Positions 9,077-17,829 of a stretch of 64,000 bases of DNA are shown here, one piece after another (positions within the stretch are counted from its first letter, which is position 1; every line of letters begins with the position of its first letter). Position numbers and translations under genes: made by a program. The notes beneath the pieces are model-generated. The model was not told where the DNA came from. It worked only from the letters and a program-made list of their open reading frames with translations, and did not search any database. Source of the DNA: JAGXLC01 sp041686375 (lineage in GTDB: Bacteria > Bacteroidota > Bacteroidia > Bacteroidales > UBA12077); NCBI GenBank assembly GCA_041686375.1, contig JAWLEB010000001.1, positions 62,001-126,000 on the forward strand, in the 5' to 3' direction.

Positions 9077-9417
9077 TATTGGCTATAGTTGTCGGTGTGC
9101 TTTATACTGCAGGGGTTTATCTGTTGTTAAGGAGGAGCCTGGTGAAGCTTATTTTGGGAATTATTTTTTTCAGCAATGCAACAAACTTATTGTTATTCTT
9201 ATCTGCGGGTTTAACACAGGGCAATCCTCCGTTTCTGGAAGAAGGCGAAATTGTATTACAGGATCAATTTGCTGATCCTGTTCCCCAGGCTATTATCATC
9301 ACTTCCCTGATAATTGGATTTGGAATTATCATATTTACCCTGGTGCTAAAATATAAGTACTATAAAAAAACAGGAACCTATGATACAGATCAGGTAAAAC
9401 AAACGGAGAAACTATGA
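9061..9417 (+). CDS. mrpC: Mrp Na+/H+ antiporter subunit C (NuoK-like)
   Basis: A 118-residue protein with three membrane helices, homologous to NuoK of complex I. It shows the family pattern GVYLLLRRSLVKLILGIIFF near the N terminus and DPVPQAIIITSLIIGFG in the last helix. An ATG two codons downstream is an equally possible start. It overlaps mrpB by 16 bases and mrpD by 4 bases (ATGA). Confidence 0.93.
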   Translation: MDMEVILAIVVGVLYTAGVYLLLRRSLVKLILGIIFFSNATNLLLFLSAGLTQGNPPFLEEGEIVLQDQFADPVPQAIIITSLIIGFGIIIFTLVLKYKYYKKTGTYDTDQVKQTEKL

Positions 9418-10892
9418 TGATCACCCTCCCCATATTAATACCGTTGTTGATAGTGGTGCTGCTGCTTATTTCAGCAAAAAGAATGCGCAGTATGAAAATT
9501 ATTGGTTTCAGCGGAATATTTTTTGTTTTTATTGTAAGCCTCTTGATTTTTATCCGGGTAAAGACAGACGGTATACAAGTGACACAGTCTGCCGGGTGGA
9601 ATGTTCCCCTGGGGATAACGCTTGTGGTCGATTTATTAAGTGCTGTTATGTTGTTGGTTTCGTCTTTCACTTCCTTGCTGGTAGGAATATATTCGTTTAC
9701 TGCCATTTCTGAAAAGCACCATAAACACAGATTTTTCCTTTTTTTTAATACATTAATTATGGGTGTCAATGGTACGCTTATAGCGGGAGATATTTTTAAT
9801 CTCTACGTCTGGTTTGAGCTTATGCTTATTTCTTCGTTTGTTTTGATAACATTGGGTAGTAAAAGACACCAATTGGAAGGCGCTATCAAATATGTTACCA
9901 TGAATTTGCTCGCTTCATTTCTGTTTTTGGCAGGTATTGGATTGGTATATGGGAAGACTGGAACCCTTAATATGGCTGATTTATCAGAAGTAGTTAGATT
10001 TGATGGACAATCTGGAATAATGAATTTTTCTTTTGTACTCTTTTTTTCTGCTTTTGCAATTAAAGCAGCAGTATTTCCATTCTTTTTCTGGTTGCCTGCA
10101 TCCTATCATACGCCACCCGTTACAGTAACTGCGCTTTTTTCCGGTTTAATAACGAATGTCGGGATTTATGTTATGATACGTTTCTTTACGCTCTATCTTG
10201 ATGATCTTACTCCCTTCTGGAAGAGTATATTGCTTCTGCTGGCTGGACTGACCATGATAATTGGAGTTCTTACGGCAGCGTCCCGCTATGATATAAGAAG
10301 AATTCTTTCGTTTTATATAATCAGTCAGATGGGATATCTGATTATGGGACTTGGATTTTTTACTAAATTTGCGCTTGCTTCTGTACTCTTTTATATGGTT
10401 CATAGTAATATCACAAAAACAGCCGCCTTTTTAGTGGGAGGTTTAATTCGTGAGAAAACGGGAAGTTATGATTTAAAATCTATCGGAGGATTGTTTAAAG
10501 AAAATCCATGGCTTGGCTTAATATTTTTTCTTCCTGCGATGTCATTGGCTGGGATTCCACCCCTTTCAGGATTTTTTGGAAAATTTATGCTCATAAAAGC
10601 AGGTTTTGAAAATGGGAATTACCTGGTTACTGGAGTAGCCGTATGGGCAAGTATTTTTACTTTATTCTCAATGCTTAAAATATGGAACGAGGCTTTCTGG
10701 AAACCTGCCACAAATAATAATGTTCCATTAAAATCATCCAGACTTAATAATTCAATGGTAATTCCAGTTGTAATACTTGCGTTTTCTACTTTGATACTGG
10801 GTGTTTGTACAGAGCAAGTCATGGATATTTTATTTGAAGCAACCGAATTTATTAAAGATTCAGATGCTTATATCGATGGTGTGTTGAATTAA
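9414..10892 (+). CDS. mrpD: Mrp Na+/H+ antiporter subunit D
   Basis: A 492-residue, ~14-helix protein of the NuoN/MrpD antiporter fold. The conserved membrane Glu is visible in NLYVWFELMLISSFVLI and the pumping Lys in SAFAIKAAVFPFFFWLPA. Also typical are HTPPVTVTALFSGLITNVGI and MSLAGIPPLSGFFGKF. Length matches MrpD. The start overlaps the mrpC stop by 4 bases; mrpE follows after 10 bases. Confidence 0.94.
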   Translation: MMITLPILIPLLIVVLLLISAKRMRSMKIIGFSGIFFVFIVSLLIFIRVKTDGIQVTQSAGWNVPLGITLVVDLLSAVMLLVSSFTSLLVGIYSFTAISEKHHKHRFFLFFNTLIMGVNGTLIAGDIFNLYVWFELMLISSFVLITLGSKRHQLEGAIKYVTMNLLASFLFLAGIGLVYGKTGTLNMADLSEVVRFDGQSGIMNFSFVLFFSAFAIKAAVFPFFFWLPASYHTPPVTVTALFSGLITNVGIYVMIRFFTLYLDDLTPFWKSILLLLAGLTMIIGVLTAASRYDIRRILSFYIISQMGYLIMGLGFFTKFALASVLFYMVHSNITKTAAFLVGGLIREKTGSYDLKSIGGLFKENPWLGLIFFLPAMSLAGIPPLSGFFGKFMLIKAGFENGNYLVTGVAVWASIFTLFSMLKIWNEAFWKPATNNNVPLKSSRLNNSMVIPVVILAFSTLILGVCTEQVMDILFEATEFIKDSDAYIDGVLN

Positions 10893-10902
10893 TATATTAT
10901 GT

Positions 10903-11238
10903 ATGTTACGAATAATGAAGAAGATACTGTTGATTTTTGATTTCGCTTTTTTTTATGTATTGAAAATCATTCAGGCGAATTTTCAGCTGTCTTATCAAAT
11001 TTTAACGCCGGGGCTGAAAATGAACCCCGGTATATTAAAAATTCCTGTTCACCTGTCCCATCAACAAGCTATTTTATTGTTCATCAACTTGATTAGTATG
11101 ACCCCCGGGACTTTTACAATGGATTTGTCTGCTGATAAAAAATATATTTTCGTTCATGCCCTTATATTATCTAATGAAGAGAAAATACGTAGAGAAATTG
11201 GGAAGCTGGAAAATAAAATATTAGAACTTTTTGATTAA
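10903..11238 (+). CDS. mrpE: Mrp Na+/H+ antiporter subunit E, short form
   Basis: A 111-residue protein that matches the C-terminal two thirds of MrpE: one hydrophobic segment, then KMNPGILKIPVHLSH and LISMTPGTFTMDLS, the family's best-conserved motif. Typical MrpE proteins have about 160 residues with extra N-terminal helices that are missing here. An alternative start is the ATG five codons in. Its position between mrpD and mrpF supports the call. Confidence 0.88.
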   Translation: MLRIMKKILLIFDFAFFYVLKIIQANFQLSYQILTPGLKMNPGILKIPVHLSHQQAILLFINLISMTPGTFTMDLSADKKYIFVHALILSNEEKIRREIGKLENKILELFD

Positions 11239-11244
11239 TCGCAT

Positions 11245-11505
11245 ATGATTGTTATTGGTGCTCAAATTGCTGTTTACATTATGATTCTTGCCATAATTTT
11301 GGTTTTAATAAGATTATGGAAAGGACCCGACTTACCTGACAGGGTTGTTGCTTTTGATTTATTGGCTTTTATGGCCCTGGGCATTATCCTTTTGATTATG
11401 ATAATTACTGGAAGTAAGGAATATCTTGATATAGTTATCATCATTTCACTGGTGGTTTTTATCTCTACCATTGCTGTTTCAAAATTTTTAACAAAAGGAG
11501 ATTAA
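11245..11505 (+). CDS. mrpF: Mrp Na+/H+ antiporter subunit F
   Basis: An 86-residue protein with three membrane helices and the MrpF/PhaF pattern LIRLWKGPDLPDRVVAFDLL after the first helix. It ends one base before the mrpG start. Normal length for the family. Confidence 0.93.
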   Translation: MIVIGAQIAVYIMILAIILVLIRLWKGPDLPDRVVAFDLLAFMALGIILLIMIITGSKEYLDIVIIISLVVFISTIAVSKFLTKGD

Positions 11506-11506
11506 T

Positions 11507-11827
11507 ATGATTGAATGGTTAGCATTTATTCTTTTATTGATGGGAGCCTTTTTTATGCTAGTTTCTGCGATTGGACTACTGATTTTACCCGATTTGTATA
11601 TGCGTATGCATGCGGCTACAAAAACTACCTCAAACGGCATTATTTTGATTTTATTAGCCGTGATAGCTGCATTCCCTGAATTCACTATTCTCGTTAAGGT
11701 AATAGCCATCATCATTTTTATTTTTCTAACTACGCCTTTAAGTACACACATGATATCAAAGGCAGGATATAAGCTTAATGTGAAAAAGTGGAAAAAATAT
11801 TCGAAGGATGAAATGGATGATAGTTAG
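11507..11827 (+). CDS. mrpG: Mrp Na+/H+ antiporter subunit G
   Basis: A 106-residue protein with three membrane helices and the MrpG/PhaG signature LLILPDLYMRMHAATKTTS. It is the last gene of the mrpABCDEFG operon. Its 3' end overlaps the 3' end of the convergent lamin-tail gene by four bases, and no terminator hairpin is visible between them. Confidence 0.93.
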   Translation: MIEWLAFILLLMGAFFMLVSAIGLLILPDLYMRMHAATKTTSNGIILILLAVIAAFPEFTILVKVIAIIIFIFLTTPLSTHMISKAGYKLNVKKWKKYSKDEMDDS

Positions 11828-14800
11828 AATTTTCTGCCTAATACACAATGCTTTTTTATCGCTTCAACATTTCCATCTAAGTCGAAAAGCTCAATGTAAA
11901 TAAGATAAATACCCATCTTTGCCATTTGGCTGTTTTTATTCAAACCATCCCAAATAAGCTCTCCTTCTGTACTTAAGGTTTTGTTATTTACCAAATTACG
12001 AGTTACTCTTCCTTTATCATCAAAAATTCTGATGGTCGCTACATATCCAGGTTTTTTTAACTGGTAATGAATGGATAGAATGTCATCTTTCCCATCATTA
12101 TCTGGAGAGAAAACTTCGGGTGACACTGTAAATCTCTTGTCTTTTGATTCCTTGTCAGTAAACTGGGAATTTTTATATCCTGGCGTGGCATATCCTGCTG
12201 AGCTTGCTGCGGAATGCCAGTTTTCTGAATTGTTTGTCTTGCGGTCAAAATGAATTCTTTCAAGTGATATACCCTTTGTTGAGTTTAATAGTGGGAAATG
12301 CATTTCATTGTCATAGTGAAAATAATCAATTGCGTTCAGAGCTTTATCATATAAGTAGACTGATCCGGATGTGCTGTTAAAATTGGAAATTTCTTTGGCT
12401 TCAACAAAATTCTTTTTTTGTGGAGTATAGTAGTATGTTGCAATGAGTTCTTTGCTTTTGGTAAGGATTAGATATTCTCCCGGGAAAAGCAGATAGTTAT
12501 GATTAAACAAACAATATATTTTTTCATCTTCATTCGCCACACATAAGTCTGCGATTTCAAATGTTTTTTCAGACCTGTTGTAAAGTTCGATAAAATCTTC
12601 GCCACCGGGCCAGGGATCGTATAAGAGTTCATTTATGACAATATCGTTTCCCTTTGGTTTTTCGGGGATTTCAAATTTTCCTGTCAGATTTGTGTCGTTT
12701 ATATTCCCTGCACAATCTGTTATTTTATTTTCAATCTCTAGCGTATATCTGACCCGTTTTTTAAAGGGTTTTTCAAATGTCAGTACAACAGTTTTATAGT
12801 CCGGAGCAACAGGCTCTGCAAATACCGGTTCTCCTATATCCCTGACAGAGTATATTGATTTATCTGTTGCATTTTTTCTTCCATAAGCCTCATTAAAATG
12901 AATTTTTATGGTGTATTCATCAAGTACAGAAATGGTTCTTATGAATAGAGGCTGATTATCCGGGTTATTGTTGTTAACAGAGTTGACTTCTCCTGGGGTT
13001 CCTCCGTTATAAGATTCCGAAGAGCTCCAGTTTGTTTTTTCACCGCAGGGATTATTGGGGTCTATCAATTCCAGTGACCATCCTCCACCCTCTTTGTAAT
13101 CATTCTCGTGCCAGGATGACTTCAGTAGGGCGTAATCTATTATCATGTCTTTTTGGGTTTCCAAATATATCGGCGCTTCAGTATTGTTGATAACAGGAAA
13201 TTTATTAATTCCCAACGTGGTGCCATATTCCTCAAAAAGCTCTTCGTGTTCAGTGTCGCAAAGTATGAGATATGATTTCGCTGGTATGATGTGTTGTCCC
13301 AGTTTTTTTGTCCTGCTTCCTGTCGTTATTGACCACCCGTCGATTGAAATATCGAAATCGGAACGGTTGAAAATCTCAATGTATTCTTCCTCCGGCAAAC
13401 CTTTAGATGGATCGGGTTTAGCCATAACCTCATTAACGAGAATATCGTAAGGCTGAACTTCATGATATGTAAAGTCCATCTTGAAGGAGGTATCGTTAGC
13501 GCAAAGGTCATAAATATCATTAACCTGAAGCTGGTAGCTGCTGTCCTGTGCAAAAGATTGGTTAAACAGAAGTTCTATAGATTTTGCATCAGAAGAAGAT
13601 TTTAATATTGAAAATGGATGACCTGCTGACGGGATGAAGAATTTATCTGGGCTGTCGAATATTTCAGGCGCAATTGATTCATTGAATATTATTTTTATCT
13701 GGTTTGGTGAGATACAGGAAAAATATACCGGTTTAGGAGCTATTGTGTCTATATTCGGAGCATTGACAGAATTTATGTTTCCCGGCGTTCCCCCTTGAGA
13801 TGCTTCTGATGCTGTCCAGTTTAAGCTTCCGCTACAATTGTTCAGAGGGTCTATTTTTTCGAGAGAAAATCCTCCGTTCTCCTTTTCTTCATCCTTGTAC
13901 CATTTGTCACTGTAGCTAACAGCGTTGATTGTCTTGCCTGAAGAATCTATAATGGAAATGCTGGCTTCTGAGTTATTAAGAGCGGGGAAACTACTGAAGC
14001 TATAGGTATCTCCATAATCTGATAGTTCCATTGCTCCTTCATCACTGCAAAGGATAACATATTCACCGGGATGAAGTATATAATTTTGAAAAATATTGGT
14101 TCTGTAGTTGACACTTAATTCCCAGCCTTCCAAGTTTATGGGTTTTTCATTCGGGTTCAAGAGCTCTATGTATTCCTTTTCTGGCAAACCTGCCGAGGGA
14201 TAAGGGTCAGCCATGATTTCATTAATAATAACATCATTCTTTTCTGGTTTTTGAAAAAGGAATGAAATACTGGTATCTCTGATGGGATTCCCGTTTCTGT
14301 CTGTAACTTCCCTGATTTCCAGTTTATTTTCTACAGAGTCTGTAAAAGGACTTTCATAAATTAAACCTATTGATGAATAATTATCGTTCAAAGATTCTGT
14401 TTTTGAGGGTTTTTCAGTATTATTCAGAATATAGTTCCCGGTTTCAAACAATGTTACACTGTCAATGGGCTCTGAAAAAACAAGATGCAGATTGTTTTCT
14501 GAAACTACTTTATAGTCCTTCAAAACAGGCTTTGTAGTGTCAATCAGTTGAGTATCTACAGACAGTTCGTCAAACCATAATTTTGAATCGGCTGATGAGG
14601 TATATTCGTAATAAAGCCCAATAAATTCACTCTGGTTGTAATCAATATTTTCCCCGTCCCCGATTTTTGTGAGGTTACTGAAGCCGCCATTTTCATCAAT
14701 TTTGATGGTCCACCAGCCGTTTTCGTCTTTTTCGACTTCAATGCCGATGGTTGTACCGGGTTCTATATTATCCTCCCAATTGTATTGGGTATTAATAATT

Positions 14801-15237
14801 TGGTATCCAGCGCCTGATGAAATTTTCCATAGTTTTATCATGTCATCAGAACCACTATAATTCACTCCAACCAGATAGCCGTTTGCTGTTCCTGAAGGAT
14901 GCATTTCCTTCGCATTTTGATCCGATATTAAGAACAGACCCCAATTATTACTACCGGAGGGATTATAGTCGTATTTTACAAGGAATTGCCAGGTAATCCG
15001 GCAATTTGTAAGGTCTTTATTGAAAGGAAATGCAATGCGATCTCTGCTGCTTTCAGAGTTGTCATAATAATGTCTGAGCGAATATTCTCCTGCTAAGGGT
15101 GTTTGGTCGGTTATCATCCACCTATTTTCTGGATATTGATTGAAATCTTCTGGATTATGATCTTCAAAATCTATTGTTAATTGAGCTGCTGAGTTTTGGA
15201 ACAGGAAAACAAAAACAGCAATATACACATACTTCAC
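11824..15237 (-). CDS. Large secreted protein with three lamin-tail domains
   Basis: A 1137-residue exported protein with a signal peptide (YVYIAVFVFLFQNSAAQ). Residues ~20-230 look like a concanavalin-type beta-sandwich. Three lamin-tail (LTD) domains start near residues 333 (VIINEIMADPYP), 596 (ILVNEVMAKPDP) and 862 (IVINELLYDPWP), each recognisable by E(Y/F)IE(L/I).N. They alternate with Ig-like domains of the SbsA/Big_5 kind. The last ~100 residues (PEVFSPDNDGKDD to the end) resemble FlgD-Ig or T9SS type-B sorting domains. The likely role is a cell-surface or secreted structural or adhesive protein, possibly T9SS cargo. The 3' end overlaps mrpG by four bases. Confidence 0.85.
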   Translation of the reverse strand: MKYVYIAVFVFLFQNSAAQLTIDFEDHNPEDFNQYPENRWMITDQTPLAGEYSLRHYYDNSESSRDRIAFPFNKDLTNCRITWQFLVKYDYNPSGSNNWGLFLISDQNAKEMHPSGTANGYLVGVNYSGSDDMIKLWKISSGAGYQIINTQYNWEDNIEPGTTIGIEVEKDENGWWTIKIDENGGFSNLTKIGDGENIDYNQSEFIGLYYEYTSSADSKLWFDELSVDTQLIDTTKPVLKDYKVVSENNLHLVFSEPIDSVTLFETGNYILNNTEKPSKTESLNDNYSSIGLIYESPFTDSVENKLEIREVTDRNGNPIRDTSISFLFQKPEKNDVIINEIMADPYPSAGLPEKEYIELLNPNEKPINLEGWELSVNYRTNIFQNYILHPGEYVILCSDEGAMELSDYGDTYSFSSFPALNNSEASISIIDSSGKTINAVSYSDKWYKDEEKENGGFSLEKIDPLNNCSGSLNWTASEASQGGTPGNINSVNAPNIDTIAPKPVYFSCISPNQIKIIFNESIAPEIFDSPDKFFIPSAGHPFSILKSSSDAKSIELLFNQSFAQDSSYQLQVNDIYDLCANDTSFKMDFTYHEVQPYDILVNEVMAKPDPSKGLPEEEYIEIFNRSDFDISIDGWSITTGSRTKKLGQHIIPAKSYLILCDTEHEELFEEYGTTLGINKFPVINNTEAPIYLETQKDMIIDYALLKSSWHENDYKEGGGWSLELIDPNNPCGEKTNWSSSESYNGGTPGEVNSVNNNNPDNQPLFIRTISVLDEYTIKIHFNEAYGRKNATDKSIYSVRDIGEPVFAEPVAPDYKTVVLTFEKPFKKRVRYTLEIENKITDCAGNINDTNLTGKFEIPEKPKGNDIVINELLYDPWPGGEDFIELYNRSEKTFEIADLCVANEDEKIYCLFNHNYLLFPGEYLILTKSKELIATYYYTPQKKNFVEAKEISNFNSTSGSVYLYDKALNAIDYFHYDNEMHFPLLNSTKGISLERIHFDRKTNNSENWHSAASSAGYATPGYKNSQFTDKESKDKRFTVSPEVFSPDNDGKDDILSIHYQLKKPGYVATIRIFDDKGRVTRNLVNNKTLSTEGELIWDGLNKNSQMAKMGIYLIYIELFDLDGNVEAIKKHCVLGRKF

Positions 15238-15392
15238 GTCAGTTGGAATTTAGTATTACAGTTATCTGAAAAAGGCCCGGCATACATAAGATTTTATAAT
15301 TAAAATAATTGCAGCGACTTTTCAGGAGTAAAAAATTAATGCTTAAATTTGACATACTAATATATATTAAATATTTCTAAAAACAATATTCC

Positions 15393-16379
15393 ATGAAAGT
15401 TGCAGTAATAGGTTCAACAGGCATCGTTGGTCAGGAAATGTTGAAAGTTCTTGAAGAGCGTAAATTTCCTTATAAAGTCGTATTGCCGGTTGCTTCAGGT
15501 AAATCCACCGGGCTAACGGTTGAGTTTGAAGACAAGCCCATTGAAGTCATTACTATAAAAGAAGCATTAAAAGAAAAGCCCGATTTGGCATTGTTTTCTG
15601 CAGGAGAGGATATATCGAAAGAATGGGCTCCTAAATTTGCTGAAGAAGGGACAACTGTTATAGATAATTCATCTGCTTTCCGTATGGATCCTACTAAAAA
15701 ACTTGTTATTCCTGAGATTAATTCTCACGTCCTTACAAAAGAGGATAAGATTATTGCGAATCCTAATTGCTCTACAATACAACTGGTAGTGGCAATATAT
15801 CCTTTACATAAGAAGTATAAGATTAAAAGAATAATCGTTTCTACCTATCAGGCAGTATCCGGATCCGGGAAGGCTGCCGTAGACCAGATGAAAAACGAAA
15901 TTGCTGACCAGCCAGGAGAATCATGCTATCCTTATCCAATATACAACAACTGTATCCCACAATGTGGAAGTTTTCTCTTTAATCGCTATACAACTGAAGA
16001 ATCGAAGATTATTAATGAAACGCAAAAGATAGTGGACTCCAATCTTTGGATTTCAGCTACAGCCGTCCGCGTTCCTGTATTCAGGGGACATGCTGAAACA
16101 ATTAATCTTACATTTGACAAGGAATTTGATATACTGGATGTGAAAAATATTCTTAAACATGCACAGGGAATCGTAATTTATGATAATATAGAAGAAAATT
16201 TATATCCTATGCCGAAGACAGTCGAAAACAAGGATGAAGTATTTATCGGCCGGTTACGGCGCGATTTTTCTCATCCACAAAGTCTGAATATGTGGGTAGT
16301 AGCTGATAACCTCAGAAAAGGGGCTGCAACAAATGCTATTCAGATAGCCGAATACCTGGTTGACAAAGAAATATTGTAG
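15393..16379 (+). CDS. asd: Aspartate-semialdehyde dehydrogenase
   Basis: A 328-residue enzyme that reduces aspartyl phosphate to aspartate semialdehyde with NADPH, the branch point to lysine/diaminopimelate, threonine and methionine. It has the N-terminal nucleotide-binding loop GSTGIVGQEML, the catalytic Cys126 in NPNCSTIQ, and the substrate-binding VRVPVFRGHAE with its Arg and His. Length is normal for the family. It is convergent with hflX. dapD, later in the same pathway, lies at 53266. Confidence 0.95.
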   Translation: MKVAVIGSTGIVGQEMLKVLEERKFPYKVVLPVASGKSTGLTVEFEDKPIEVITIKEALKEKPDLALFSAGEDISKEWAPKFAEEGTTVIDNSSAFRMDPTKKLVIPEINSHVLTKEDKIIANPNCSTIQLVVAIYPLHKKYKIKRIIVSTYQAVSGSGKAAVDQMKNEIADQPGESCYPYPIYNNCIPQCGSFLFNRYTTEESKIINETQKIVDSNLWISATAVRVPVFRGHAETINLTFDKEFDILDVKNILKHAQGIVIYDNIEENLYPMPKTVENKDEVFIGRLRRDFSHPQSLNMWVVADNLRKGAATNAIQIAEYLVDKEIL

Positions 16380-16405
16380 CCAGTTGCCAGGGAATATTAG
16401 CAATT

Positions 16406-16442
16406 ACTGTTTCCTATATTTCTCCAAAGAAATCAAAACAGT
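16406..16442. terminator. Imperfect hairpin between convergent asd and hflX
   Basis: ACTGTTT (16406-16412) pairs with AAACAGT (16436-16442) and, inside it, ATTTCT pairs with AGAAAT around a CCAA loop. The 66-bp gap between two convergent stop codons is a natural place for a bidirectional terminator. The right arm is part of a dispersed repeat. Confidence 0.45.
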
Positions 16443-16448
16443 TTCTTA
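16426..16448. repeat. Dispersed repeat with CAAAACAGTTTCT core, copy 2, overlapping the hflX stop
   Basis: These 23 bases (core CAAAACAGTTTCT at 16434-16446) are identical to 56364-56386, about 40 kb away. In both places the last three bases (tta) are the reverse complement of the TAA stop codon of a minus-strand gene, here hflX. Confidence 0.65.
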
Positions 16449-17633
16449 ATAATAAAGATCGTCATAAGGATACCTTTGCACATGTATCTTTTTGACTTCT
16501 TTGTAGAGCAGTTCCCGTAGTTGTTCGATATTTGTCTTAGTTTTAGCAGATATAAAAAGGCTTTTTTTATTGGTTTTAGCAATCCAGCTCTTTTTCATTT
16601 CATTATAAGATTGAAGCATCATGTCTGAATTATCTACTTCATGATCTTCGGGCTCCTCTGTTTTTACCTTGTCTATTTTATTAAAGATAACAAACATTGG
16701 CGTTTTATCTGCCCTGATTTCATGTAATGTATTATTGACAATATTAATTTGTTCCTCGAAACTGGGGTGGCTGACATCTACAACATGCAGCAGAATGTCT
16801 GCCTCTCTCACCTCGTCCAAGGTTGATTTAAAAGATTCTACCAGACTGTGGGGAAGTTTCCTTATGAAGCCTACCGTATCGGTAACTAAAAAAGGAAGGT
16901 TGCCAATAGCAATTTTTCTTACTGTCGTATCCAGTGTTGCAAAAAGCTTGTTTTCTTCAAATACAGAAGCTTTACTTAATAGATTCATCAATGTTGATTT
17001 GCCTGCATTGGTATAACCAACCAGTGCAACCCTGACCAGTTTTCCCCTGTTTTTACGCTGGGTAGCTTTTTGCTTGTCAATTTTTGCCAATTGATTTTTT
17101 AACCGTGTTATCTTATCTCTGACGATACGTCGATCTGTTTCTATTTCCCTTTCACCTGGCCCTCTTGTTCCAATTCCACCCCTTTGCCTTTCAAGGTGTG
17201 TCCACATTCCTGTTAATCTGGGCAGAAGATATTCATATTGTGCAAGTTCAACCTGAGTCTTCGCATGGGCTGTTTTCGCCCTGCGTGCAAAAATATCCAG
17301 AATGAGATTAGCCCTGTCCATAATTTTGCACTTGAGTATTTTTTCTACATTTCTTAATTGCGTTGGTGTTAGTTCTTCATCAAAAATAACCGTGTCAATT
17401 TTTTCCTGATCTATAAATTCTTTGATTTCCGAGAGCTTTCCTATGCCTATAAAAGTTTTGGGATTAGGTTTATTCAGTGCTTGAGTGAATTTTTTGATAG
17501 GTGTGCCACCGGCTGTTTTGGTCAGAAAAGCCAATTCATTTAAATATTCGTTAACCTGCCAGTCATTCTGCTCACTCTTTTTTATCCCTACAAGCACAAC
17601 CCTTTCTACGCTTTGTTTTGTTTTTTCTAGCAT
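16446..17633 (-). CDS. hflX: Ribosome-associated GTPase HflX
   Basis: A 395-residue GTPase of the HflX family, which binds and splits stalled ribosomes. It has the HflX N-terminal domain (TFIGIGKLSEIKEF, DTVIFDEELTPTQLRNVEK), the glycine-rich linker RGGIGTRGPGEREIETDRR, and a G domain with G1 GYTNAGKST, G3 DTVGF and G4 NKID. A C-terminal tail of ~40 residues follows. All nucleotide-binding motifs are intact. A TAGATTTG on the minus strand at 17650-17657 could be its -7 box. The stop codon overlaps a dispersed repeat. Confidence 0.95.
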   Translation of the reverse strand: MLEKTKQSVERVVLVGIKKSEQNDWQVNEYLNELAFLTKTAGGTPIKKFTQALNKPNPKTFIGIGKLSEIKEFIDQEKIDTVIFDEELTPTQLRNVEKILKCKIMDRANLILDIFARRAKTAHAKTQVELAQYEYLLPRLTGMWTHLERQRGGIGTRGPGEREIETDRRIVRDKITRLKNQLAKIDKQKATQRKNRGKLVRVALVGYTNAGKSTLMNLLSKASVFEENKLFATLDTTVRKIAIGNLPFLVTDTVGFIRKLPHSLVESFKSTLDEVREADILLHVVDVSHPSFEEQINIVNNTLHEIRADKTPMFVIFNKIDKVKTEEPEDHEVDNSDMMLQSYNEMKKSWIAKTNKKSLFISAKTKTNIEQLRELLYKEVKKIHVQRYPYDDLYY

Positions 17634-17829
17634 ATATTTTTTATTTGTACAAATCTACATTTTTTTAAACAGAGAATAAACTCAGCTCCGCATTGGAACA
17701 AATACCTCTTCATCTTGCACCCTCAAAAAAACATTCAATTTCACATGCATTATTCTTAACTTATCAATATTTTCAAGATTGTATTCTTTCTTTTATTATT
17801 TTTGAAGGAAAACTTAAAAATTTTATCCT

